From the NCBI GenBank assembly GCA_001828605.1, contig MHZB01000066.1, positions 1,202 through 42,424 of the forward strand: a DNA stretch of 41,223 nucleotides, in the 5' to 3' direction. A model generated the notes under the pieces. That model ran no database searches. It saw only the letters and a program-made list of their open reading frames with translations, and was not told the DNA's origin. Every line of letters starts with the position of its first letter. The stretch's first letter is position 1. The position numbers and the translations under genes are program-made. Shown here one piece after another: positions 17,836 to 26,738 of the stretch. This DNA comes from Planctomycetes bacterium RIFCSPLOWO2_12_FULL_50_35 (GTDB lineage: Bacteria; Planctomycetota; Brocadiia; Brocadiales; Bathyanammoxibiaceae).

Positions 17836-19356
17836 CTATTTTTTGCCCCTTTTTGCAGTTGCCGGAAATTTTTTCCAGTTCATAATCAGTTCCACCAGAA
17901 GCCTTACACCGGTGCCGCTTGCACCCTTTGGGATGTAGGGAGCATCTTTATCGTTCCACGCCACGCCCGCTATGTCCAGGTGCACCCAGGGGGTTTTGTC
18001 TACGAATTTTTCCAGAAATTTTGCACCGGTTATGGTACCCGCACTGCCGTCACCAATATTCTTCACGTCGGCTATGGTACTCTTGATGGCCTCGCCGTAC
18101 TCATCCCACAGCGGAAGTTCCCAAACCCTCTCATGTGCAGCATCCCCCGCCTCCCTTACCCTCTTCCTCAGCTCTTCATTATTGCCCATCATGCCCATAG
18201 CCATGCGGCCCAGTGCAACCACGCAGGCCCCGGTAAGTGTAGCAATGTCAACCACGGCCGTTGGTTTATAGCGTTTTGTATATGCCAGTGCATCCGCAAG
18301 GATTAGTCGGCCTTCCGCATCGGTGTTTGCCACCTCTACCGTCTTGCCGCCCATACACGATATTATGTCGCCGGGCTTCATGGCCTTGCCGCTGGGCATG
18401 TTCTCCACACAGGGGAGCAATCCGACCAGGTGCGCCTTGGGCCTTAACCGTGCAAATACGCGAAAGGCGCTGAGGACCGTTCCCGCACCCGCCATATCGT
18501 ACTTCATTTTATCCATGTCCTGCGACGGCTTTATGGATATGCCACCACTGTCGAACGTCACGCCCTTGCCCACCAGAACCACCGTATCCTGCCCCGGGCG
18601 CCTCTTGCCGTACTCAAGTATGACGAACTTGGGCGGCTGAGCACTGCCCCTGCCCACACCCAAGACTCCGTTCATGCCAAGTCGTTTCATTGTATCCGCA
18701 GAGAGCACCCGTACCTTGATACCGGAACGGCGTCCCAGCTTCTTGGCCTCGTTTGCAATCATGCTTGGCGTGGCCTCACTACCCGGCAGGTTTACTAAGT
18801 CCCTGGCCTGACAAGCGGCCTCGGCTATCAACTGACCCCTTCTTGCACCGACCTTTGCCCCTCCCAGCCGAGCCTTGTCCTCCACCATAATCGTTAATGA
18901 CTTTACCTCCTTGGCCTCATCCGGCTCCAGATGTTTGAATCTATCAAACCTGTAGAGACCGAGCACAGCCCCTTCCGCCATCGCCCGAGATACCTGTTCT
19001 ACAGAATCTTTCAGTGGATAGAGTTGACTTGTCACCCCTTTTATACCAAACCCTTGCACCGTCTTGAGAGCAGTGCCGGACACCTGGCGAACCTTGTCCA
19101 GCGTAAATTCATTCTCTTTACCAAGGCCAATGAGCAGCAGCCTCTTAGTCGGCAACAGCCCGTAGGTGGGCAGTAAAAATGTCTTATTGAGTCTAGGCCT
19201 GAAATCTCCGCTCTTTATTAGACGGCTTATCTCCCCGCCCAGCGCCTTATCAAAACGCTTAAGAACAGGGGTTATCCGCGGTGCGTCGAAAAGCCCAAGC
19301 ACAATTGTCTCAGCCCTCTCTTTTACCAGCATGCCATACCTGACAGTCAGCTTCAT
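17836..19356 (-). CDS. pepA: Leucyl aminopeptidase (M17, cytosol aminopeptidase)
   Basis: A 506-residue M17 aminopeptidase that removes N-terminal residues from peptides with two metal ions, in the cytoplasm as a hexamer. The metal and catalytic blocks are intact: VLVGKGVTFDSGGISIKPS, MKYDMAGAGTVL and the family signature NTDAEGRLILADAL, followed by the C-terminal LPLWDEYGEAIKS and IPKGASGTGVRLLVE. The N-terminal macro-like domain (1-170) is present, so length is normal. I chose the ATG at 19356; an ATG ten codons upstream would place the strong AGGAGG inside the coding region. Divergent from the HEAT-repeat gene. Confidence 0.94.
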   Translation of the reverse strand: MKLTVRYGMLVKERAETIVLGLFDAPRITPVLKRFDKALGGEISRLIKSGDFRPRLNKTFLLPTYGLLPTKRLLLIGLGKENEFTLDKVRQVSGTALKTVQGFGIKGVTSQLYPLKDSVEQVSRAMAEGAVLGLYRFDRFKHLEPDEAKEVKSLTIMVEDKARLGGAKVGARRGQLIAEAACQARDLVNLPGSEATPSMIANEAKKLGRRSGIKVRVLSADTMKRLGMNGVLGVGRGSAQPPKFVILEYGKRRPGQDTVVLVGKGVTFDSGGISIKPSQDMDKMKYDMAGAGTVLSAFRVFARLRPKAHLVGLLPCVENMPSGKAMKPGDIISCMGGKTVEVANTDAEGRLILADALAYTKRYKPTAVVDIATLTGACVVALGRMAMGMMGNNEELRKRVREAGDAAHERVWELPLWDEYGEAIKSTIADVKNIGDGSAGTITGAKFLEKFVDKTPWVHLDIAGVAWNDKDAPYIPKGASGTGVRLLVELIMNWKKFPATAKRGKK

Positions 19357-19438
19357 CGTTGTTTCTTCTCCTCCTTGTCGGAACATTATACCAACCGCAG
19401 AGGCTTTTTTCTAATGCGGATATCTCCAGCCTTCTGGG

Positions 19439-19510
19439 TTTTAGGACTCTCTTCTCTGATTGGAAAAGTCCTAAAAACATGACTGCAGAATATGTATTTA
19501 CCTTAAGGTA
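19439..19510. promoter_or_regulatory. Inverted repeats in the divergent pepA / HEAT-gene region
   Basis: TTTTAGGACT (19439-19448) and AGTCCTAAAA (19467-19476) form a perfect 10-bp inverted repeat around 18 bases, and TACCTTAAGGTA (19499-19510) is a perfect 12-bp palindrome. Either could be an operator for one of the divergent genes. No regulator is encoded nearby. Confidence 0.35.
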
Positions 19511-19585
19511 TCCTCCGTGTAAAATATGCGCTTCGCCCTGAGAAAGGACCAGGCATCTTAAAAGGTCTTATTGCGTGTTGCATAT

Positions 19586-20431
19586 ATGACTGCAAGAGTA
19601 ACTGGGATATCGTTAAAAAGACTGCTTCATGTCTTAGTGCTCACAACCTCGATGTTTCCAGCGCTTGAACTGAGCCGGAGGTGCGCGAGTGGTGACACCT
19701 TGGGTGACGGTCCGGACATAGAAAGTAAGGTCCGGATTAACGTCGAGGTCCTTAAGAATGACGAGAGTGTGGTAATGCGCGCCGGCGCCGCAAAAGCCCT
19801 GGGGAATATTGGTCCAGACGCTGCCGACGGCACACCCGTCCTCGCCGAGACCCTTTTAAAAGACAAACACCCGATGGTCCGCGCCCAGGCCGCAAAGGCC
19901 CTCGGCAAGATTGGCTCCGGCACAGAGCAGGGCGTGCTTGCGCTAAACAAGGCCATATGGTACGACGAGGACGCCGACGTATGCAAGAATGCCATCCATG
20001 CCCTTGGTGAGATTGGAGATAATTCCGAGACCACCTTAAAGGTGCTTTCCGCCGTCATAAAGGAGAAAGATCAGGAACTTGGAGTCGAGGCCCTCCATGT
20101 ACTCGTATGGCTAGGCCCCGATTCTCATACCGTGATATATGGTCTCTGCGAGGCCCTTCTTTATAACGACAGTGTCGAGATACGTAAGAACGCCGCTGTT
20201 GCCCTTGGCGAAATCGGCCCAATGGCCAGAGAGGCCACCCCGGCGCTGGCTAAGGCGCTGGAGGACGAGGACGCCGATGTGCGTCTATGCGCAGCCGATG
20301 CTATAGGCAGGATTGGGCGTGAGGCGCTTGAGGCTGCATCTGCGCTGGTCAAGGCCACCAGGGTGGACCCGGACATGCGTGTGCGCACAAAGGCCAAAGA
20401 GTCCCTTGTCAATCTAGCCAAGAATAGATAA
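19586..20431 (+). CDS. HEAT-repeat (PBS-lyase-like) protein, probably exported
   Basis: A 281-residue protein from the ATG at 19586; a TTG five codons earlier has an AAAGG site and is an alternative start. The N-terminus (LLHVLVLTTSMFPALEL) is hydrophobic and may be a signal peptide. The rest is about six HEAT/PBS-lyase repeats of 37-38 residues, each with a core like VRAQAAKALGKIG: VMRAGAAKALGNIG, VRAQAAKALGKIG, VCKNAIHALGEIG, a divergent repeat at ALHVLVWLG, IRKNAAVALGEIG and VRLCAADAIGRIG. Such repeats make a protein-binding solenoid; no catalytic motif is visible. The beta-propeller gene follows on the same strand after 111 bp, so the two could share a role. Confidence 0.75.
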   Translation: MTARVTGISLKRLLHVLVLTTSMFPALELSRRCASGDTLGDGPDIESKVRINVEVLKNDESVVMRAGAAKALGNIGPDAADGTPVLAETLLKDKHPMVRAQAAKALGKIGSGTEQGVLALNKAIWYDEDADVCKNAIHALGEIGDNSETTLKVLSAVIKEKDQELGVEALHVLVWLGPDSHTVIYGLCEALLYNDSVEIRKNAAVALGEIGPMAREATPALAKALEDEDADVRLCAADAIGRIGREALEAASALVKATRVDPDMRVRTKAKESLVNLAKNR

Positions 20432-20542
20432 ATGTCCAGACATGACCCTGTGCAAACTGTGTTTATAGGGCCCGTGTCCTGTTGGCAGCATTAAGATTCG
20501 TGAGTTATCGCCTATAATCTACACACGGAACGACAAAATACT

Positions 20543-21595
20543 ATGAAGCGCCCGTACCTCTTTGTCTCTGTCTTCCTATGCTCTGTCCTCTTGCCTTTTG
20601 TCACCATCTTTTGCGGCATCCCCTGTTGCCGCAGCGTCCTCGGACAGGAACCCTGCGGTAAGGCAGTCACAACAAACCCGGCCTTCCAATACTACCCACA
20701 GATATGGGGCACAAACATCCTATGGCTCGACCGCCGAAGCGGCAACTCCGACATGTTCATATACAACTTCGCAAAGGGAAGAGAAGTTCGTGTGCCCCCA
20801 GGCCACGAAGAGGTCAACTCCATTAATATCTACAAAGACAATGTCGTATATCAAGTCTGGGGAGGCAACTGGGACGTGTGGCTCCTCAACATAAAGAGCG
20901 GCAACAAGAGGCAAATATCCGCCAACCACTCGTGGCACGAGATGCTGCCAAGAATATGGGGAGACTCAGTCGTCTGGGAAGACTGGCGCAACGGATACGG
21001 TCTTGGTGATATATATCTATACAACCTTAAGACCAAAGAAACACGCCAGATAACTACCGACCCGGGGGCACAGGGAAAGCCGGATATATACAAGGACGTC
21101 ATCGTATGGCATGATAAGCGTAACGGCAACTGGGACATATACTTATACGACCTGGACAAAGGGGAAGAACGCAGGCTGACAGACGACCCCGCCGACCAGT
21201 TCAGCCCGGTTATCCATGGAGACCACGTCGTCTGGGTAGACAGCCGTAACGGCAATTGGGACATATTCACGCACAACCTGTCCACCGGTACTACGACATG
21301 TATATGCAATGACCCATCCAAGCAGTGGTGGCCTCAAATCTGGAAGAACACAATACTATGGGTAGATGAAAGGGCCGGGGAGAGTGCCATTTACGTATAC
21401 GATATAACCACCGGTAAGGGAAAACCGCTCTGCAACTCGCCCGCCCCCCAGCGGCAGCCTGCCATTTACGAGAACCGAATAGTATGGATGGATTTTAGAA
21501 ACGGCGCCCCAGGGGAGATGCGGCAGGGAAACTGGGATATATTCGCCACATCCTTACCCATGTATCACATCACAACCTCGACTAGTTACCCATAA
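20543..21595 (+). CDS. Secreted TolB-like beta-propeller protein
   Basis: A 350-residue protein with a signal peptide (MKRPYLFVSVFLCSVLLPFV, cleavage near 35). The mature part is six or seven repeats of about 43-48 residues of the form P-x-I-x-G-x-x-VVW-x-D-x-RNGNWDIYLYDL-x-x-G, the WD40/TolB (PD40) blade pattern. The blades vary little: RNGNWDI occurs twice and QGNWDI closes the last. No enzyme signature is present, so it is probably a periplasmic or surface binding scaffold. The ATG at 20543 is the obvious start. It lies downstream of the HEAT-repeat gene and ahead of the nitroreductase. Confidence 0.8.
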   Translation: MKRPYLFVSVFLCSVLLPFVTIFCGIPCCRSVLGQEPCGKAVTTNPAFQYYPQIWGTNILWLDRRSGNSDMFIYNFAKGREVRVPPGHEEVNSINIYKDNVVYQVWGGNWDVWLLNIKSGNKRQISANHSWHEMLPRIWGDSVVWEDWRNGYGLGDIYLYNLKTKETRQITTDPGAQGKPDIYKDVIVWHDKRNGNWDIYLYDLDKGEERRLTDDPADQFSPVIHGDHVVWVDSRNGNWDIFTHNLSTGTTTCICNDPSKQWWPQIWKNTILWVDERAGESAIYVYDITTGKGKPLCNSPAPQRQPAIYENRIVWMDFRNGAPGEMRQGNWDIFATSLPMYHITTSTSYP

Positions 21596-21625
21596 GAACC
21601 TTACCAACAGCGTGGAGTCCCCATT

Positions 21626-22141
21626 ATGAGTCTACTGGAAATTATCAAAAAAAGACGGAGTGTGAGAAAATTCCAAAGTAAGGAGATAGCCAAAAACATC
21701 GTAGACGAACTTATAGAAGCGTTGATATGGGCCCCAAGCGCAGGGAATCTTCAGAGCCGCAAGTTCTATATAATCAGCAATGCAGGGGTTAAAGACGACC
21801 TGGTAAAGGCCGCCTTGGGGCAGAGGTTCATCGCGGAGGCCCCACTGGTAATAGTGGCCTGCGCGGACATGCGCATAGGAACATATTACGGCAGACGGGG
21901 CACAGACTTATATGCGCTTCAGGACGTTGCAGCAAGCATACAGAACTTCCTTCTCCTGGCCCACGAACACGGCCTAGGCACGGTCTGGGTAGGAGCCTTC
22001 GATGAAGATAGTGTCACAGAAACGCTTAAACTATCAAAGCAGCTGCGACCAGTAGCGATTGTCCCCGTGGGTTATCCAGCGGAGCACCCCTCCACCCCTC
22101 AACGCATATCCAGAGAAAAGGCCGTCGCGTTCGTTGCATAG
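21626..22141 (+). CDS. Nitroreductase-family FMN oxidoreductase
   Basis: A 171-residue nitroreductase-fold protein, likely an FMN-dependent NAD(P)H oxidoreductase working as a dimer. The N-terminal KKRRSVRKFQSKEI is the FMN-phosphate-binding motif. APSAGNLQSRKFYII and the C-terminal LGTVWVGAFDED and PVAIVPVGYPAE blocks are typical. It belongs to the short subgroup without extra insertions. The substrate cannot be named. It starts 30 bp after the beta-propeller gene. It is the last clear gene before the 1.77 kb gene-poor stretch. Confidence 0.88.
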   Translation: MSLLEIIKKRRSVRKFQSKEIAKNIVDELIEALIWAPSAGNLQSRKFYIISNAGVKDDLVKAALGQRFIAEAPLVIVACADMRIGTYYGRRGTDLYALQDVAASIQNFLLLAHEHGLGTVWVGAFDEDSVTETLKLSKQLRPVAIVPVGYPAEHPSTPQRISREKAVAFVA

Positions 22142-23915
22142 AAAGCAACCTATTAATTTCCGGCCTGAGGTCCCGGGTGCCACACGCCACCAAATGTAGT
22201 GACAATATATTTCGTTTGTGCTGTAGGTTAATGAGTTCTATACTGGTCGTACGGCCATATTTCTATATTATTGCCAATGCCTGCTGTAATGACAACACAT
22301 ACTGAGAGGCTGAATCTGACAAGTAGGTCGTTGGGTGTTGATCGGATTGGTTCCAAGGTACGAGGAACATGAAAGCATTAATTAATTACATGGACTGTAC
22401 CTAAACTGCTGTAAATGGCGTTGCCTGCCCGCTTCACCAGAGTGACATAGCATACAAGCGTACTTTTCCAGAGCTTCCCGGTCTCGGACACCCCGATAAA
22501 CCACAATTACACAGTTCAAACAAACCGAAACATACCGGACAATACTAGCAAACCCCGCCTGGAGCGCGTTGCAAGGTATATTCCTCAGCTCCTTATCACC
22601 GAAGAACACGTCCAGCACATGTAAATTCGACATAACATGTTCAAAACCATTATATTACATGAAAAGGTCTGCAAATAGGTAAAATAGCACAAAAAGCCTG
22701 GTCTTAAAGGTGAAATTAGGTATTCCAGGGGGGATAATTAACAAATCGGTGCGCGACAGACATCTCAAACCGGTAACTCGGTCTGTTACGGCAAAAAGGC
22801 GGGTTTTCAATCACAAATACCCGAGTAGAATAGCCGATTACCACATTACAGCACGGAACAAGGAGGGTAATGTAGCGGTTGTCTGTTTGGAGCCCATCAT
22901 GAATACCTTTTTGGACAAAGGATGTCAGACCCGGCACCCTTTTACAAACCAAAGTTACCAAGAAAGAGCCGGTCCGAGCGCCAAAAACGGGTCAATGCAA
23001 CATAATATATATTATCAGACGTTGTGCGCATGTTCTAATACATGAAACCTGCGGCCAGACTGGCAGCCCACCTGCCCCTCCCAAGGCACAAAATCCCACC
23101 GAATAGAGCGCCGCTCATTCCTCATTCATCCGTAGGCGGCACGCCTGGCCCGACCCGGATTCGCAAATACAGCTTGAGCCCGTCGCTGAACATCCGCCTG
23201 CACGTCTCCGGTAAGTTACCAACCAGCTTGCAATCGAGTGTGGCTGGATGGGTAAGGTTCGATATGCAGTGGCCATAACAGATTGGGCAACTTAACTATT
23301 CTACAGTTCTACAGTAAACATTTAGAGTAGCTGCAGTGCATGAGTTGGAAATTGCCCCCTCCCGATCTCGCATTGAAACGGGGGTTAACCGCTTGAAAGG
23401 CCTGCTGCAAAAATTTAGTAAGGGAAATGGCTAGGGTGATTACCAGCCGCCGGCCTCAAGCGGCATAGTCACTCGAACTCAACGAAGGGCAAGCGTTTAG
23501 AAGTCCCCGTCCGTTTCTATTACGCAAAGTCCGGAAGCGCAAACACTTAGGAGAGACGCCCTGGACAAAACCGGCCAGATATGTAGTGACAATATAAATA
23601 CATAACATTTTATTAAATAGCTATTAATATAGATATTGGTAATGACAATTATCACTTAGGCATCGGTGAAGCTGTGCTATTTAGAAATCGTCGGGATGGG
23701 TATACAGATTTTTTCTTTTTCAATGCAGACCGCCTCCGTGCCCACAGCGCCAACAAAGTAATCCTGGGGAATTTGTCCTTTACAACACGCCTCATCTCAT
23801 GTAATTTGTTTAAGTATTGGAAGCAACCAGTCTTACATTGGGGGTACCTTATTGAAAGTGGGCATTTACGTTATCACATTAGATACTACAAACATCCCCA
23901 GCACAAACTAAAATC
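22142..23915. other. 1.77 kb gene-poor stretch with a direct repeat pair
   Basis: No convincing gene is visible. Open frames of 78-111 codons exist on both strands but lack family motifs and good ribosome sites. The longest (22710-23045, plus) has an unlike-protein composition. An 81-codon frame (23674-23919) overlaps the aroF start by ATGA. The 16-mer ATGTAGTGACAATATA occurs at 22194-22209 and again at 23581-23596 in the same orientation, each followed downstream by GTAATGACAA (22286-22295 and 23639-23648). The stretch may be a decayed element or a region of non-coding RNA. Confidence 0.5.
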
Positions 23916-24938
23916 ATGATAATCGTCCTTAAGAAAGGTGCTACGGAGGCAGAACTGCAAGAGATAGTGTCTCGAATCGAAGAGCACCACCTCTCCGCCC
24001 ACGTCTCAAAAGGTGAGGAGACAACGGTGATAGGCGTAGTAGGAATCCGCATACCTCCGGAACTACCCGACCTTATTGAGCGGCTTCCTGGGGTAGAGAG
24101 AACCATGCGGATTTCCAAACCATATAAGCTTGCCAGCAGGGAATTCAAGGCAGAAAACACCGTAATAACAATAGGTGATGTCCGTATTGGCGGTGGAGAC
24201 GTGGTAATCATGGCCGGCCCATGTTCTATTGAAAGCCGGGACCAGCTCCTCAAGACCGCAAAAGCGGTGAAAAAGGCGGGCGCCCACGTCCTGAGGGGCG
24301 GAGCCTTCAAGCCCCGCACTTCGCCGTACAGCTTCCGCGGCATGGGAGAGGATGGGCTCAGGATACTGAAGGACGTCGGCGCGGAAGCCGGTCTGAAGGT
24401 AGTAACTGAGGTGATGACGCTTGGGCACGTAGAACTTGTAGCCCGATATGCAGACATTTTGCAGATCGGCACCAGAAATATGCAGAACTACCAACTGCTC
24501 GAGGAGGTAGGCCGGATAGACAAGCCCTGCGTGCTGAAGCGCGGCATGTCAGCCACCATTGAAGAATGGCTCCTCTCTGCCGAATATATTATGGGAAAAG
24601 GAAACAAACAGGTAATCTTGTGTGAGCGAGGCATCCGTACCTTTGAAACGGCTACTCGTAACACGCTGGATTTGAGTTCCATACCCGTAGTCAAAAAGAT
24701 TAGCCACTTGCCCATAATCTGTGACCCAAGCCATGCAACAGGCAAGTGGTATCTTGTGCCTCCCATGACCTTTGCCGCCCTGGGGGCGGGAGCAGACGGC
24801 CTATTAATTGAGGTACATCCAGACCCCGACCATGCGTTGTCTGATGGCGCCCAGTCCCTCACCCTGGAGAATTTTTCCGCCCTTATGAAGAAGATTACGC
24901 CTCTTGTGAACCTCTTAAAGCAGAACATGAACTTCTAG
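23916..24938 (+). CDS. aroF: 3-deoxy-7-phosphoheptulonate synthase with N-terminal regulatory domain
   Basis: A 340-residue DAHP synthase of the AroA-Ibeta/KDSA-like class, condensing PEP and erythrose 4-phosphate as the first step to chorismate. An N-terminal ferredoxin-like domain (about 1-70; [18 protein letters not shown]) is the kind that lets Thermotoga-type enzymes be inhibited by Tyr or Phe. The barrel has [51 protein letters not shown] and ICDPSHATG, all family blocks. The ATG at 23916 has no clear ribosome site. It stands about 390 bp ahead of argH on the same strand. Chorismate from this pathway feeds PabB at the left end of the window. Confidence 0.94.
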   Translation: MIIVLKKGATEAELQEIVSRIEEHHLSAHVSKGEETTVIGVVGIRIPPELPDLIERLPGVERTMRISKPYKLASREFKAENTVITIGDVRIGGGDVVIMAGPCSIESRDQLLKTAKAVKKAGAHVLRGGAFKPRTSPYSFRGMGEDGLRILKDVGAEAGLKVVTEVMTLGHVELVARYADILQIGTRNMQNYQLLEEVGRIDKPCVLKRGMSATIEEWLLSAEYIMGKGNKQVILCERGIRTFETATRNTLDLSSIPVVKKISHLPIICDPSHATGKWYLVPPMTFAALGAGADGLLIEVHPDPDHALSDGAQSLTLENFSALMKKITPLVNLLKQNMNF

Positions 24939-25328
24939 AACAAAGTTGACTATAAATCGTCAGCACGTTCATGTCCTGAGGGCCCCATAACCCTTCTGTT
25001 ACTATTACCCTTGCTTCTACACGACTATTTGTTAGAATCTTTCTGGCATAACCGATGCTTGAAAACCTCTGGAAACCCCACACGTAATTATGATTCTGAG
25101 GGAATGAAACTGTAGACAGCGAAGAATGCGGCGTTGGAGCTTTGCTCCAACGCCGAACGTGGCGGCAAGCCTTCGGCCCGAGCCCTTCGATAGACTCAGG
25201 GGCTGAGCTTGCCGAAGCCTCAGGCCGAGGGCTGCCACGCTACATGACCAGATTCTCCGCTTCGCTCGAAATGACGCTTGTTTTTGAGGCGACTTTTGCA
25301 GAGGTTCCGTCTAATAAGGATTTAAGAC
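24939..25328. other. aroF/argH intergenic region
   Basis: 390 bp without a gene. It contains the composite repeat at 25130-25275. The left part shows nothing clear. AAGGA lies about ten bases before the argH ATG. Confidence 0.6.
25130..25275. repeat. Composite repeat cluster with a CTAC-footed hairpin
   Basis: GGCGTTGGAGC (25130-25140) pairs with GCTCCAACGCC (25144-25154); its core also occurs at 5338-5357. A second, long element runs from CGTGGC (25158) to GCCACG (25234-25239) and ends in CTAC (25240-25243), enclosing GGCAAGC/GCTTGCC and two GCCTTCGG/CCGAAG-type arms. After it come GATTCTCCGCTTCGCTCG and AAATGACG, a degenerate half of the TGTCATTCTG repeat. The nesting suggests repeated insertion of one repeat type into another. 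Confidence 0.65.
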
Positions 25329-26714
25329 ATGAAACAAGAGAAAAAGCCCTGGGCAGGCAGGTTCGAGAAAGAAACGCAGCCGCTGGTAGAGGCCTTTACG
25401 GAATCGGTCTCATTCGACTGGAGGCTGTATAAACAGGACATTCAGGGTTCAATAGCCCACTCCACCATGCTGGCTGCCTGCGGACTGTTATCTAGTGAGG
25501 AAAGGGACGATATCATAAGGGCGTTAAAAGAGATCCAAAAAGAGATAGAATCCAACCACTTTAAATTCAGCAAGAAACTGGAAGACGTGCACATGAACAT
25601 TGAGGCAGCCCTTATAGAAAGGATTGGTGAGACCGGGGAAAAGCTCCATACGGCCAGGAGCCGGAACGACCAGGTGGCGCTTGACATGAGGCTGTGGTGC
25701 AGGGAGGAAATACATTCTATCATCGGCTTAACAGAAGGGTTACAACGCGAGTTGGTGTCGAAGGCGGGGCAATACATTGAGACAATCATCCCCGGCTTCA
25801 CCCACCTCCAACATGCGCAGCCTGTGCTGCTGTCACATTATCTTCTTGCCTACGTAGAGATGTTTGAGAGGGACAAGGAAAGACTTGCTGACTGTCTCAG
25901 CCGGGTTAACAAATCGCCTCTCGGCGCCTGCGCACTGGCCGGTACAACACTTCCGATAGACCCGGCCATGACGGCAAAGATCCTCGGATTCCAGTCCATC
26001 TGCACCAACAGCGTGGACGCCACCGGTGACAGGGACTTTTGTATTGAATTCGCCTCGTGTCTGTCCATACTGGCCATGCACGTATCAAGGCTCGCTGAGG
26101 AGTGGATTTTATGGTGCACCGAGGAGTTTGGTTTCTTAGACATAGACGAGTCCCTCTGCACAGGTTCAAGCATAATGCCGCAAAAGAAAAATCCGGATGC
26201 CCTCGAACTCCTGCGGGCAAAGTGCGCACGGGTGTATGGCGGTCTGGTATCACTCTTTACGCTCATGAAGGCACTGCCGCTGTCTTACAATCGTGATATG
26301 CAGGAGGACAAAGTCGCCGTCTTTGACATGACCTCCACGGTAAGTGCCTCTCTCAAACTCCTCTGTGTTATTGTAAGGGGTGTCAGCTTCAAGGTTGACA
26401 ATATTAAAATGGCCTGTGAGAAAGGGTTTCTTGACGCCACTGCATTGGCGGAATATCTGGTACAAAAAGGTCTGCCATTCCGTCAGGCCCACGAGGTGGT
26501 CGGCAAGATAGTAAAAAAGGCGCTCAAAGACAAAAAAAAGCTGGCAGGACTGTCCGTTGACGAATTCAAGAAATTCTCAAGTCTCATAGACAGCGACGTA
26601 TATGACCTGTTGGGAGTCGAGAACTGCATAAAACACTACAAGGGACCAAGTTCCACAGCCCCGCGTGCAGTCAGGAAAAGGCTGACCTTCTGGGACAATA
26701 AGCTAAAGACCTAG
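25329..26714 (+). CDS. argH: Argininosuccinate lyase
   Basis: A complete 461-residue cytoplasmic lyase of the fumarase/aspartase superfamily that splits argininosuccinate into arginine and fumarate. The N-terminal KKPWAGRF, the substrate-binding TARSRNDQVALDMR (108-121), THLQHAQPVLLSHY (158-171) and the flexible-loop signature GSSIMPQKKNPD (279-290, with the catalytic serine region) are all intact. The ATG at 25329 has AAGGA upstream. lysA follows 24 bp later on the same strand, so argH-lysA are likely co-transcribed, a frequent order. Confidence 0.96.
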   Translation: MKQEKKPWAGRFEKETQPLVEAFTESVSFDWRLYKQDIQGSIAHSTMLAACGLLSSEERDDIIRALKEIQKEIESNHFKFSKKLEDVHMNIEAALIERIGETGEKLHTARSRNDQVALDMRLWCREEIHSIIGLTEGLQRELVSKAGQYIETIIPGFTHLQHAQPVLLSHYLLAYVEMFERDKERLADCLSRVNKSPLGACALAGTTLPIDPAMTAKILGFQSICTNSVDATGDRDFCIEFASCLSILAMHVSRLAEEWILWCTEEFGFLDIDESLCTGSSIMPQKKNPDALELLRAKCARVYGGLVSLFTLMKALPLSYNRDMQEDKVAVFDMTSTVSASLKLLCVIVRGVSFKVDNIKMACEKGFLDATALAEYLVQKGLPFRQAHEVVGKIVKKALKDKKKLAGLSVDEFKKFSSLIDSDVYDLLGVENCIKHYKGPSSTAPRAVRKRLTFWDNKLKT

Positions 26715-26738
26715 ATTGAGATACCGTGAGAAATCCCC

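Noticed and set aside
22382-22633. Possible small c-type cytochrome (CMLCH motif) on the minus strand
   Set aside because: One CxxCH in an 83-codon frame with no signal peptide, no ribosome site and no second family feature; chance is likely.
22710-23045. 111-codon frame in the gene-poor stretch
   Set aside because: No family motif, unlike-protein composition, weak start.
23370-23395. CRISPR-like ATTGAAAC end
   Set aside because: Occurs once, with no second copy at spacer distance and no cas gene.
23520-23570. RNase P RNA-like AAAGTCCGG segment
   Set aside because: Only the short core resembles it; the other conserved regions are absent.
23674-23919. 81-codon frame overlapping the aroF start by ATGA
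   Set aside because: The overlap is suggestive of coupling, but the product has no recognisable feature and the GTG start is poorly supported.
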